A stretch of DNA of 64,000 bases, from positions 9,880,360-9,944,359 of the forward strand of contig NC_049980.1 of the NCBI RefSeq assembly GCF_000003815.2. The letters are read 5' to 3'. Source of the DNA: Branchiostoma floridae. Its lineage: Eukaryota > Chordata > Leptocardii > Amphioxiformes > Branchiostomatidae. Below the pieces are notes generated by a model, which saw nothing but the letters and a program-made list of their open reading frames with translations, had not been told where the DNA came from and searched no databases. The position numbers and the translations under genes were made by a program. This document shows positions 11,659-22,400 of this stretch, piece after piece. How positions within the stretch are numbered: the stretch's first letter is position 1; each line of letters begins with the position of its first letter.

Positions 11659-12297
11659 TATATATATGCGTGCGTGTCCGATCCCTTATCCCACTGACAA
11701 AAGGTCAATTTTACAGACAACTAAAAAGCTATTGAGCATCTCAACCGTGAGACTCAATACATTATCTTCGTAGCCCGATAAAGTACCATCACTTGACAGT
11801 CGGAATAAGCTCATTTCTAAGGAAAAACACAAGGCTACTGACCACATTACAGTGGTTGAGCTCCCGCAGCATGTCCGCCTCCCTCTTGAAGAGTTCGTAA
11901 TTTGGCTTTCCCTTGTTGTAGATTTTCACTGCAACCTGTCAGAAATTACACATACTTCTAAGCTTGTAGGCTATGTATCGCGGCAGAAGTTGATGCCTTC
12001 TAGATACTTCTTTCAGTAGTTTTACATGAGTCATCATACAAGTGTTGAAACGTGAACGATGAACAGACAAAATCATTAAATCTTTTCTCAACAAGAGTGA
12101 AACGGTCTGACAAGAAAGGTGTAACTTATTACCTGCATGTGTTTGGGAGTTCCGTAAAAGCCTAGTACCAATAGCCTCATTTTGAACGACAATCTCAAGG
12201 AGTCCTCGGCGGTAGCCAGCTTGATGTCACCAAACTTCCCGGTTGCGATTGTCTTCACCAGGAAGTACCCACGGTCTCGACATTCTTTATCCTCCAT
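2854..12297 (-). CDS. Kinase-like protein (predicted pseudokinase) with long repetitive tail, 7 exons
   Basis: Coding exons on the minus strand are 12297-12133, 11935-11843, 9762-9560, 9209-9154, 7934-7775, 6945-6806 and 6125-2854. All have GT-AG ends and consistent phases, giving 1362 aa. Residues about 10-300 form a Ser/Thr kinase fold nearest the CAMK/TSSK type: glycine loop ATGKFGDI, VAVK lysine (K59), KREADML helix, EYC hinge, HRDLTVDN catalytic loop, PPE in place of APE, ADVWGMG, and LDPAKRPTL near the C-lobe end. The metal-binding DFG is GFY across the 9154/7934 junction (G+GA makes Gly), and the usual HRDLK Lys is Thr. Catalysis is therefore doubtful and a scaffold role is possible. 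Exon 7 adds about 1090 residues: nine basic/acidic 23-25-aa repeats (about 405-620), then six modules carrying SPCLTPPPECL (about 740-1235) and a Lys/Arg/Ser-rich end. The tail looks disordered. An in-frame alternative donor in exon 1 (after MRLL) would give more usual spacing before VAVK. I do not recognise a named orthologue. Confidence 0.85.
3225..4960 (-). repeat. Six long coding modules carrying SPCLTPPPECL
   Basis: The core SPCLTPPPECL (one copy has PSPGLTPPPECL) is encoded near 4693, 4537, 4179, 3919, 3570 and 3235. In most copies it follows TSRFRAR or a close variant. It is separated by spacers with recurring blocks such as IPMTQKDV, PKPPPGKKS, APPSGQ and RAQIRKRER. The modules are divergent, so they are older than the 23-aa array upstream in the same exon. 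Confidence 0.85.
5083..5735 (-). repeat. In-frame coding minisatellite, nine 69/75-bp units
   Basis: This lies within the large last exon of the kinase-like gene. Each unit encodes a variant of DASHADRSGNVDADLSARKR plus RGR. Most units are 69 bp; three carry two extra residues and are 75 bp. Adjacent units of the DQSG/RKRRDR type and the DRSG/RKRRGR type recur as a 138-bp dimer, so a two-unit block was duplicated. All length changes preserve frame. The KRRGR segments resemble basic nuclear-localisation or nucleic-acid-binding patches, which is an inference. Confidence 0.9.
7582..7600 (+). repeat. Poly-C tract (19 C)
   Basis: This is an uninterrupted run of 19 cytosines in an intron of the kinase-like gene. 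Comparable runs occur at 13915-13927 and 42640-42658. Confidence 0.9.
8040..8092 (-). mobile_element. LINE 3'-tail fragment
   Basis: Read on the minus strand it has TGCCATACATTGTAC, then ACAATTG, then TGCAATAAAGTT. The same end follows a LINE coding remnant at 8590-9056 and recurs at 35555-35612. It is therefore a truncated insertion of the same family. Confidence 0.6.
8327..8400. mobile_element. MITE family A, copy 1 (74 bp, 9-bp TSD)
   Basis: The termini are TAGCCTGGAATC and GATTCCAGGCTA. Both flanks carry GACACAACA (8318-8326 and 8401-8409), a perfect 9-bp target-site duplication. It lies in an intron of the kinase-like gene. Confidence 0.8.
8590..9056 (+). mobile_element. Non-LTR retrotransposon (LINE) 3' remnant
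   Basis: Plus-strand frames give a degenerate LINE C-terminus: SIETARLNKNP in one frame, then CPFCPELIEDEFHLMVVCPK and a following helical segment in another. This is the Cys/His-containing end found after reverse transcriptase in several LINE clades. It ends at TGCAATAAAGTT, a tail shared with 8040-8092 and 35555-35612. Frame changes show it is dead. Confidence 0.7.
10020..10795 (-). mobile_element. Non-LTR retrotransposon reverse-transcriptase remnant (CR1/L2-like)
   Basis: Minus-strand translation with frame shifts gives GPVLFTLLLNDLPEIVES and AFVDDNK (the RT FADD box, here FVDD), then LQNWAADWQFCFHP, then TRGHSLRFKR and WNSLPEAVVVSPSVNRFKQR. These are ordered pieces of the RT and C-terminal part of CR1/L2/Jockey-type LINEs. 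It is heavily degraded and sits in an intron of the kinase-like gene. Confidence 0.75.
11083..11301. mobile_element. MITE with CCCCTGTCACATT termini, TA target duplication
   Basis: CCCCTGTCACATT at 11083 is mirrored by AATGTGACAGGGG ending at 11301. Both ends are flanked by TA, which fits a Tc1/mariner-type TA insertion. The interior has no recognisable coding capacity. Confidence 0.65.
11628..11680. repeat. TA-rich microsatellite
   Basis: (TA)n followed by mixed GCG/TA/TGCG repeats, in an intron of the kinase-like gene. Confidence 0.85.
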
Positions 12298-12984
12298 TCT
12301 ACAACATGGCGACACACAGCACCGGTATAGCGACATGTTCTTCATTTGTCCTTTCTGTTGCAGGTATGTGGCCGTGGAATACTTAGAAAGTCTGTGTTAA
12401 CTCCAAGAATTGAATAAAGTAAATAGCTTACATGGATAACGTTGGATGTGATACACATCAAAGTTAGACACAGGGTCGTAAGAACTTAAGACAGCAATAA
12501 TCTATCTGTTGCTGCTTACGTTAACTTGTGTGCTTATGGTAAAAATCATAAAAACATTGACGGACATACCTCAATTTGAATGTCGACAGTCCAAGGTAAT
12601 CAATCTCTCGTAAATACTCGAAAGGTAAGTTTTTCACAATGATTCGCTTGTTAATCGCACGCGAAATACGGCGGCGTCCAACAAACCTGTTGTCTTTACA
12701 GCGGTAAACAACAACAGTGGCAGGGGTATTCGAGGACACCGCATTGTTGAGCATTAGAACGTCACAATTTCGAACGTCGAACGTCACAACGGTGTGCGCC
12801 CTACTGCGAGCGCCACCATGCGGCGGGCGTAGGTAGAACATCAACGGTTAGAATCATACGGATTTACTAAAAGAAGCTTACGAATTTCACGCAATATAAA
12901 TTTTACGGAATTAATACAATCCACTTCTAAAAAAAAGTTTTAAAGAATTCGTTTCTAATTGTAAGGACTTAGGACAGTTCTGTG

Positions 12985-13885
12985 TGCGTCTGTAAGGTAT
13001 TCAGTACCAGGGACAGGCCTGTTTACCTTGTGTGGACGGTGTTCAACACCAGGTACAGGTGTGTTAGCCATTGTGGTTGGTGTTCAGCACCAAGGATTGG
13101 TATGTTAACCAGTGTGGTTGGTGTTCAGCACCAAGGATTGGTATGTTAACCAGTGTGGTTGGTGTTCAGCACCAAGGATTGGTCTGTTAGCCATTTTTAG
13201 TTGGTGTTCAGCACCAGGGTCTGTTTACCTTGTGTGGACGTTGTTCAGCAACAGGTACAGGTGTGTTAGAGTGTGTATATAAATTTTAGTTTTCAGCACC
13301 AGGGACAGGTCTGTTAGTCAGTGTGTGGTTGGAGTTCAGTACCAGGGACAGGTATGATCCAATTGTGGATGGTGTTCAACACAAGGGATTAGTCTGTTAA
13401 AGCAATTTGCAGTTGGTATTCAGCATCAGGGACAGGTGTGTTAGCCATTGTGGTTGGTCTTCAGCACCAAGGATTGGTATGTTAACCAGTGTGGTTGGTG
13501 TTCAGCACCAGGGATTGGTCTGTTAACCTTTATGCAGTTGGTGTAGAGCACCAGGGACAGGTCTGTTAGCCATTTTTAGTTGGTGTTCAGCACCAATGAT
13601 TGGTATGTTAACCAGTGTGGTTGGTGTTCAGCACCAGGGATTGATATTTAGCCATTTTGTGGTTGGTGTAAAGCACCAGGGACGGGGTTGTTAGCCATTT
13701 TTAGTTGGTGTTTAGCACCAGGGACAGATCTGTTAGACATTGTGGTCGGTGTTTAGCACCAGGGATTGATTTGTTAGCCTGTATGTGGTTAGTGTTCAGC
13801 ACCGGGGACCGGTCTCATAGCCAGTGTGGTTGGTGTTCAGCACCAGGGACAGGTCTGTTAGCCTGCATGTGATTGTGATTGTGGT
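12985..13885 (+). repeat. Minisatellite, about 20 units of roughly 38-47 bp
   Basis: The recurring unit is approximately GTGGTTGGTGTTCAGCACCA, then GGGACAGG or AGGATTGG, then TCTGTTAGCCATT. About 21 occurrences of the TTCAGCACCA core or close variants can be counted. The best-conserved part of most units is an imperfect hairpin, TTGGTG-TTCAG-CACCAA. Confidence 0.9.
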
Positions 13886-15365
13886 ACAGTATCGGAGTCA
13901 TTTGAATGACACTGCCCCCCCCCCCCCACCCCATCTGTAATACAGTCATGTCCTGCTCACTATTCAAAGACTAGCCATATACAAAAGGTACTGACGCTGA
14001 TAAAATGGCACACACGGACTAATGGTGTATGCATAGATTTCCTTTTAATCCTTCCCCAGGCCTTGGGTCTTACACAATTTCACAGAAAGGATGGCAAAAT
14101 AAAGATACATCTCAGGGGTATCCGAACATATTAAGCTGCATACAGAAGCAATCAGCATGGTCCAGATTCCTGGCCAATATCACATTAGGAACAGACACAC
14201 TGACTTGCTACCTCATGTCTTATCGAGTCAACTCAAGTGCAATTACACATTAATTTTTTTCCTGTTGTCATAATCAGATATAAACACCTTTTCCTATAAT
14301 CACACACCACCACTAGCATTGCTTGGCTGATTTCCTACAACCATAAAAGAATTTTATAATATATATCCAGCCATTGTTGTAACATTATGGATGATGTAAC
14401 GCATATTTTCTAGAATAAATACTTTGTTTAGCAGTTTTATGCAACAACAATCTTTACAAACAGGAAGACAGAAAACAGAATAAAAACAAAGACTAGCACA
14501 ACACATCTTCAAATAATAAAAATGATGATCTAAAAAGAAGGATGAAAATGCAAAATACAGGAGCTGCAGCTGAAACAGCTTTATGAAATCTGAAACTATT
14601 CCAATTTTTTGTCTGTGGAGTCCATTCCAGTCACTACGTGTTTGTTGCCATTGTTTAGAATTGCTTCCAAAGATTTGTAACTGTAATCAAATAAGAACAG
14701 CTCATAGAATTGTTGCTCTTTTGCCCTAATATGAAAAGATATGTTGCCAATTTCTTCTGTTTGTCCAAGACTCAGGTATATGGTTGTCTGAATTCTGTGT
14801 CTTTAATATTCTTCATTCCCCAAAAAAACATCATTTACTCAACAACCTCCTTTTTGCTAGAATTGACATTTACATTTAAACAATACAACTATTTACAGCT
14901 AAGAACATATAAAAATGTGAAAAATGCAAACTTTTACCCTCATGAAGTTTCCATCTCTTGATAATTAACCATGTACATGTACAAGTATGTATCTTCACTT
15001 GATTACAGTAGGAGAATACTCACAATATAGAGGGAAACATGAAGAAATGATGTTGAGGTTGTTCTACAATATACACCATGTACATTACATACAGTACTGT
15101 ACTGCTGTCAAACATTATTTTCCATAATTTGCAACAAAGATATTTTTCACTCAATGCATTGCTTGAAAAGTACAAAATTGCACTGAAGAATATAAATAAC
15201 TTATTGTATAGAAGCAAGAAAACTTTTGAGAAAGTTTGAATTCATAGAAAAAGGTGAAAGTTCTTGTTTCTGTCTGTAAATTCCTCTCAGAATGCAGTAC
15301 AGCAAGCTGAACCTAATGCATGGTCAAGAAGCTCTGCAGAAATATGTCACTTCACAGGCCATTCC

Positions 15366-15464
15366 TAGCCTTGTTTCCAGCCTATTACAGCTCCCGAGTT
15401 TCTTGTCCTCTGCGCAAAGGACAGAAGAGAAACAGGAGCTATAGTATGGCTGGAAACCAGGCTA
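15366..15464. mobile_element. MITE family A, copy 2 (99 bp, 9-bp TSD)
   Basis: The termini are TAGCCTTGTTTCCAGCC and GGCTGGAAACCAGGCTA. Flanks GGCCATTCC (15357-15365) and GGCTATTCC (15465-15473) match at 8 of 9 positions. Inner sequence continues as an imperfect hairpin (AGCTCC...GGAGCT). Confidence 0.8.
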
Positions 15465-16458
15465 GGCTATTCCTACTTAGCAGTGTCAAGCTTGAATTGC
15501 CTGGGTTGGCAGATGTTCTCTATATATTGTAACATCCTGTTCAGAAGCACCCTTTGATAAAGATTTGCTATTCAAAAGACTAACATAAGTTACAAAGAAT
15601 ATGTTACATATCTTTTAAAAGTATTGATAAGCAATAAACTGTGTTACAGAAGCACACTCACAGAAGCTTAGGGCAGAAATCAAAAGGCAGCTACCAATAA
15701 ATTACAAATGTCTTGAATTTGACTTTGTTCAATGTTGAGAATTGTTGCCATTGAAAATGATAGTTTTGACAAATGATTGCTGTTCTTTTTACAAAAAACT
15801 AAGTGATTGTTTGCCACATACCTTGGATTGTATAAAACTCTTTTTATATCCCTTCTGATAGTATCATTTGTGCACTTAATCCACTTAATCATACATGTAA
15901 AGACCTTTCTGGTTGTCCACCCCAGATACTAAGTAATGTCTTCTCGATGAGATTGATTTCAAACCTGCCTTAAACAGCCATCACAATCATCATCACCAAG
16001 CCATCTCATGGCAACTGTCAATGTAATTATCAGAGGTAGTCTGGGCACCCAAAATTTTCAGGACAAAATCATTAACACAATAGAAACTCTCAAAATATAT
16101 AAGATACAATCAGCAAAAATCAAGGTGCCATACAGTTGCTATTTGATTGGTTAGCAGCAACAAGCCAATCAGATGGCATCTTTGCTATTAATCACCATAT
16201 CATTAGCATAAATCACAGGATGGAAAACACTTCAAATCATTAAAAATATCAACAAAACAAACCAAGTCTTTGCATGTAAGTATGATCATAAAATCTCTTG
16301 ATAGTAAAATTAATCTCCTGATAGCCACTATGATATATATGGTTTTGTATCAATAAGTAATATGTCATAAAAATAGTAATAACTGAGTGCAAACAGGACT
16401 ATACAAAGCTTGTAGAGAAGCAAAATTAGAGCTGGTTCCATGGGGTTTTTCTGAGACT

Positions 16459-19400
16459 CTACATAAGCTGACATATTATGGGATATCTTAGTTTCATGTG
16501 TTCGGCCCCCTTGATGTTGAGGGTGTGTATGGAGTAGTGGTAGATCACGTCCGGTACGGTGTCAAACGGTTTGCTGCACTCCCCAAGGATGTATTTCAGG
16601 TCCACATTGTGTGCTATCTTCATGTGCATAAACCCCTTGGCACTCCTGCAGAAAATGAATACACGAGAGGCGATGGGTTTAATACACTTACTACATCATA
16701 TACTTCATTGCCACATCCTGTAGAATCAAGTCATGTTTCGGGTCCAACGACATTTTCAAAACAGTATGCAATGAAAAGTACACAGCAAGTAATAGAATGA
16801 TAAGGCTGTAATTACAGTACAGCACAATGTACAAGTACATCAGGCAATAAAAATTGTGTTCTCACATGAGCTAATCTATTGCTACATCAAAGCCTAACCT
16901 CAAATGCTGCCATACAAAACAAGACCGTCTGGGAATGTCTGTGCAGCTTAAACATTAACATAACCCCACCTAGCTCTTCACGTGGCTAATTGTTGTGTAT
17001 ATGTATGGATATTGTCAGATATTCTGGTCAGTTGGTTTCAATTTGCCCCATAATCTAAAAAAAAAGAGCCAATATGTTCTTACTTGATGGATAAGGAAAA
17101 GTTTGTCCGGGAGCTCTCGCTGTTCCTGACCAGGAAACTGCACTCCCTACAGGAGCGCAGCACGTTCTCCGCATCTACTCTGCTAATGGACCCATGGTAC
17201 CACCTGTATGGAATACACATTAAGCACTGTCATTCAAATACACAAATTCAATCACACATTCAGCCCATGGGGATGAGAAGTAATCATTTTACAGATAAAT
17301 GATATAGCTGAACTGAATACACGTGCTAGAATGTCAATCAACCCTCTCCCTAGATCTGTACAATGTAACTTTTCACTCCTTTTCTCTTTGCATCATTACA
17401 TAACAACATATGCCACATCCTTACAGATAGCCCATTGAAGATTACTGTAAATGCAATTAAGTTTGCGGGGATTTAATTTTGGGGTAGCGGGAAAAAGGAC
17501 TGTTGGCAGTGGTTTAAATTAGCAGAAGTCTCTTACTGCCATGGAAAAATGTTCCCGTGGTTTCAAGTTTGCGATGAATTGGCAACCACGAAAACCGCAA
17601 ACATAAAACTACTGCGAAAATTTCTGCATTTACAGTAATGCGGGGGCAAAATGGTAAAAATCAACTTCACTTGGCTTACCTTTGACCTTCCAGAGGAATA
17701 GATGGATCGATGGGCTCTGACCCCTCATGTGAGTGTTTCCTGAATACCCTGGTTTTGCTGAGAGGACTAGCAGAGCTCTCCGGTACTGCAGCAAGCCGCT
17801 TGTCTGCTGAAGGTGGGGTGTGGGTGGACGGTGGTGGGGAGGGCTGCTGCTGGTCCAACTGGGCTGGAAATACAAATGGATATCATATTACACTCAGATA
17901 GCCATGTCTATCACAATCGTCTATAACCAAACTTTGGTCCAAAGGTTTACAACATCACTTATAACCATAGCTGAGTATAGAAAGCACAAGCTGCATTCCA
18001 TAGCCTGGGTATGTTTTAGGGTAGCAAGTATAAGGAGTCCCGGTAGAAATCGGATGGTACCTAGGCTGGGCATTCTAGGGTGCTTACCACTAAAAGCTAC
18101 AGATAAGAAAAGTGACTTGTAGATAAAAATGAGTCATTCTTTGTTCCAAATTATATCTTGCAATGCCTATTAATAAAAGATCTGTAAATTCTTGTCAAAC
18201 CATGCTGGTTAGTATGACTTGAAATGACTGATAGATGTCAGTTGAGTATGTATGTGAGACAGTTACCTCCATGAGCAAGAAAGTATACGACAGGAGGTTT
18301 CAGTCTCATCACATTGACTGCACAGGGGGATGATGGGAAAACAGAGATGGGAAGGAGAATAGATAGAAGAGAAGGGCATAGCTGCTTGTACTATCAAAAA
18401 CAGAGGTTAAATCTGATAAAGAAATCAAAGGCACATTGGGAATAAAGCCCTGCTGTATGGCAAGTACATGTAGTTTTATTACATGTCATTAGAATAGCGT
18501 AAGAGCCAAGAGTCAAAACTAAAATGTCAGAATCAAAATGTAAAGAAATGTCCTCACAGCAACCTTTGCTCTACAGTGTCCTTGGAGGGTGATAATCAGT
18601 TTAGTTATCATGCAACTTTGCACTACTTTTATAAACGTGTCATCCCAAACAAGATTCATTAGACAATATTTCTGGCAGGGCATTTTCTCTTCAATCCAAT
18701 TTATGCTGGGTAAACTTGTTACTGCAGCAAAGTCAATACCTTTTAGATGTTACTAAATAAGTCTGGTACGGGGCACACGGTGCCATCTATTATCAATTAC
18801 ATGCTAGAGTCACACTGGGCTGTCAGGGGTTGGTCGTTTGGTTTCCAGGGAGAAATATGTACTCTCCAAGCAGAGGTTGGTGGGGAAGACTGTGGCCTTT
18901 GGGGTGGGGAGTTCAGACAGAAAATGCCAGATATGAGAAAAGGGTCACAATTTACCCCACCAACCTCTGCTTAGAGAGAAGAGATATACTGAATATTTTC
19001 CTGCCCAGATCTTATTATTTTGAAAAATACAGCTCAGTTTTTCCTTTTCCACCTTAGATATTCATGTTGAGACTCTGTGGATGGGGAAAGTTTTCTACAA
19101 GTAAAATAATTTCAGTCTGGTTGAAAAATGTTTACATATCAAAGACAACCATATTTTATATACTCAGCTCTTTTGACCTGTGACATTTTGATGTCCCTGG
19201 TTTCCAAGGCACCAAAAATATGTCAAAAATGGAATGTATGAGCTTTTCCAGTGGAGCAAAATGTTATTTCTTATCATTTCATGTATCATATTTCTTTCTC
19301 ACTTTCCACTTTGCAGCTAAACTTTTCCATTTAGTGTCCTTTATTTCTGTTGGTGGATAGGATTATAATGATATTTGACTTCAATACATGAGAGATTCAT

Positions 19401-22400
19401 TAGCATTGATAGTAATTGTTCAGTGCCCCAAACCTCTTTTTTTCCTAGCAACAGCTCTTAACATAAACACGCAAACGTTCATGTATGCAATCAAAGGCAA
19501 AACCTAATGACGTTTTCTAGGAAGAGCCAGCCATATGTACATGTAATTTGGTGGAAAATTTGAAAGCGCTGTGTGGGTGTTTAGACATATTAATCTGAGT
19601 ACGTCAGTAAAGCTAGACATTCCACACGTGAGCTGGTTATGCATGTATGTGCTCAACAGAGCCATACTGGTAAACACCTTCAGCATTTAGAAAGGAACAC
19701 CTCCAGCAATACATACATGTACATGAAATAAAAAGATTAAAGGACAGATCTTTTTGATTTATTGCAGTAGAATAACTTATTCCCATTGGTATGATCACAT
19801 CATTAAGGTGCTAAAGGTCATTGAAAGAAACTCAAAATAAACTCCAATCTTTAAAGAACAAAACAAAAAAAAAACACAACCTTGTGTCCACATTTGCCCA
19901 CGCTTTTCCCACCCGCACCTTGAAAGCCTTTGCGATTTATGTATTGTTTTGCAAGTATACCAGATTTTGTTGTTCTAACTTCTATTTCAAAACTACATGT
20001 GGCATTTTTTAAAGATTTGCCTTCTACCATGAGCATTTGAAAAATGAATAGCTTTTATTAAAGAGAAAGCTTTCAGATGTCAAGAATATTAATAAAGAGA
20101 GATAGAGAAAGAGAGACACAGAGTACCTGGTCTATGGCGGCACCTTTTTCTGTATACTTTAGTGGAAAGGAGGAGAGATGGCAGTCACACACACACACAA
20201 AACACACAGAGAAAGAAGAAAGAAAGTGAGAAGAGGATGTAGGAAGAAGATGCTAGAACAGAGTATTGAAGACAGTGTGGCTACAACAGATTTCTGAATG
20301 CTTTGTTCATCCTACTATCACAGATGTCCATGTAGCCTTTGTTGAACTTGATCAAGACTGTGGAAAGATGCTCATGAGATTATAACAGAATACATGGATT
20401 CCTTCTTTGACTCTCAGGGTTTGAGAAAAAGACAAGGAGAGAATCACTTTGAGAAAGGAGTATAAAAGGACACGTATACATACAGAAAGACGAAGTATGC
20501 CATGTATACTCGTATTGGTATTGCTGACTTTAGACTTTAAGCAGATAGCACAACTCACAAGACATATTTCTACCTACTGACCAGTTAACATACATTTTGT
20601 AGCTTACATATTTAAAACATAAAAATGTTTCTGATATATTTCTTTATTTTCTTGGTCTAAAGACTCCAAACTTATCTTTTCAAAGTTTTCTTTATTCATA
20701 CATGTCTGCCTGTTATGTTCTAGAGCAACAGTACATGAAAATGTGCTACATCTTGTGACTGAGGAAAAGATGGTATATTCATTGACAAGGATACCTGCAA
20801 ATGCTTGAGACAGCCTCTCTTTGGAGGACCACTCCCATGGTTGGTCATAATCCTCCGCTGGTCTGGTGTCCTCATCTGGCTGCTGCTGTTGTTGTTGTTG
20901 TTGTTTCAACTGTGTTTCCTTTGCCTTTTCTAGTTCCCTGGCTAACCTGGCCTGGTGTGTGTCTGCGTCTATGTCCTCCGGAGCACTGGGTTCATAGGGG
21001 TCCTCGTACAACGCTGAGTCACTGCTGCTGCCCTCACTGTCGGGTGTGCTGGAGCGAGGTGTCTCTTCCTTGGCCTCCTTACTCTGTTGTATCCTGAGTT
21101 CTAAGGTTAGAAATGGATAAACAAACTCATCAATAGGAACAAGCCCTGAATCTGTCTTGCTACCTTATGTATGATATATATGACTGTTGCCGTCCAACTT
21201 TCCTATCTCCTTTTCATTTGCTTAAGCTTGTACCATAATTTAAGCTCCAGGGAAAGGTACTACTAGGGAAATGAACATTGAACTCATGAATGTAACGTTA
21301 TACAAATATTATACGTGTACCAAGGTCATCAAAAGACCCATATCAAACCACGCAGACCAATTTGTTTACTACAGCAGTGCTTTGTGGTTGCACAACATCT
21401 CTAGCATTTTTCATTGCAGTGATATTACGAAAATAACCCATGCCTACAAGTTTAACACTGATTACTACCAGTGAAATAACTGACAATTTCCAATCTACAT
21501 GGCTCTACCTGATTAAAGTGTCAATCTAGCAAATGTATGTGTAAGTAGCAAAAATGGCAAGTAATAAGTGGTAAGTGCCAAAACTTGATTATGTTACAGT
21601 GTTTTGATTAGAATATTGTTGCTCTGGCGCTGGAGTAAAAACAGTCAATCCATTTGATGCTAGAAATTTGGTAAGGGTGTTACTGGGAAATGTCTGGGAT
21701 GCTATGACACTACAATGTACGTACGGCCTGCTTCCTAGATGTACAGTAGACAAGCCAAACATGGGTAAATGCATGACTCAGAGCTTCAGCACTGACATGA
21801 CCAACTGAGCCAAACATGCACCATGAAAATTGGCCAATTTCATGGGTAAATGTAAAGCAGTGGGAGGTTGAGATTTGTTGCTGACAATGCTTGACATGGA
21901 GGTAATACCAGTAGAAAACATCCTATTACCATTTCCATGAACTTCCTTAAAGACTGTTAGCTCATACATGTACTATAACCACAGTGACACAGCTACACCC
22001 ATAGAAAACAGTGGAACCATTTGTTTGTATGATATTGGAAAGAATGCTAGTAAAAAGAAATATGAGAAAGGATAAACAGAAGCAGGCAAGGAAAATGGAA
22101 ATGTAGATTCTGAATATGAGGGGATGTGAAGAGAAACCAACCTTGTATAATCTTCTGTGCATCATACGGATCTGAGTAGTTGTTGAAGTCATCCTCTTTG
22201 GGTGGCCGACAGTCTGGAGGCACGTCGTAATCCCTGCTCTCAAGAACTGCTTTTCTGATGTCATAAGGGTCACTGTAGTCATCAAGCACAATGGGCTGGA
22301 GAACAGAAAAATTAACGGATTGATTTAAAAGTGTCAAATGTGAGAGAGGGCCATGAACATGAGCAACCACAGCTACTCTCTCTTTGGTCACAAAGGTATG

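Larger units (their letters stand above)
12298..16458. other. Region between the kinase-like and SHB-like genes
   Basis: 12298-12980 is upstream sequence and possible 5' UTR of the kinase-like gene; an open frame at 12521-12844 shows no recognisable protein. 12985-13885 is a minisatellite and 13915-13927 a poly-C tract. About 14000-16458 is AT-rich and probably the 3' UTR and downstream region of the SHB-like gene, containing one MITE at 15366-15464. I see no other supportable gene. Confidence 0.6.

Noticed and set aside
12521-12844. Minus-strand 107-codon open frame upstream of the kinase-like gene
   Set aside because: It has no domain similarity and no splice link in phase to the first kinase exon; more likely 5' flanking sequence.
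12985-13885. CRISPR-like array
   Set aside because: Units are contiguous and diverged with no unique spacers, and the genome is plainly eukaryotic; it is a minisatellite.
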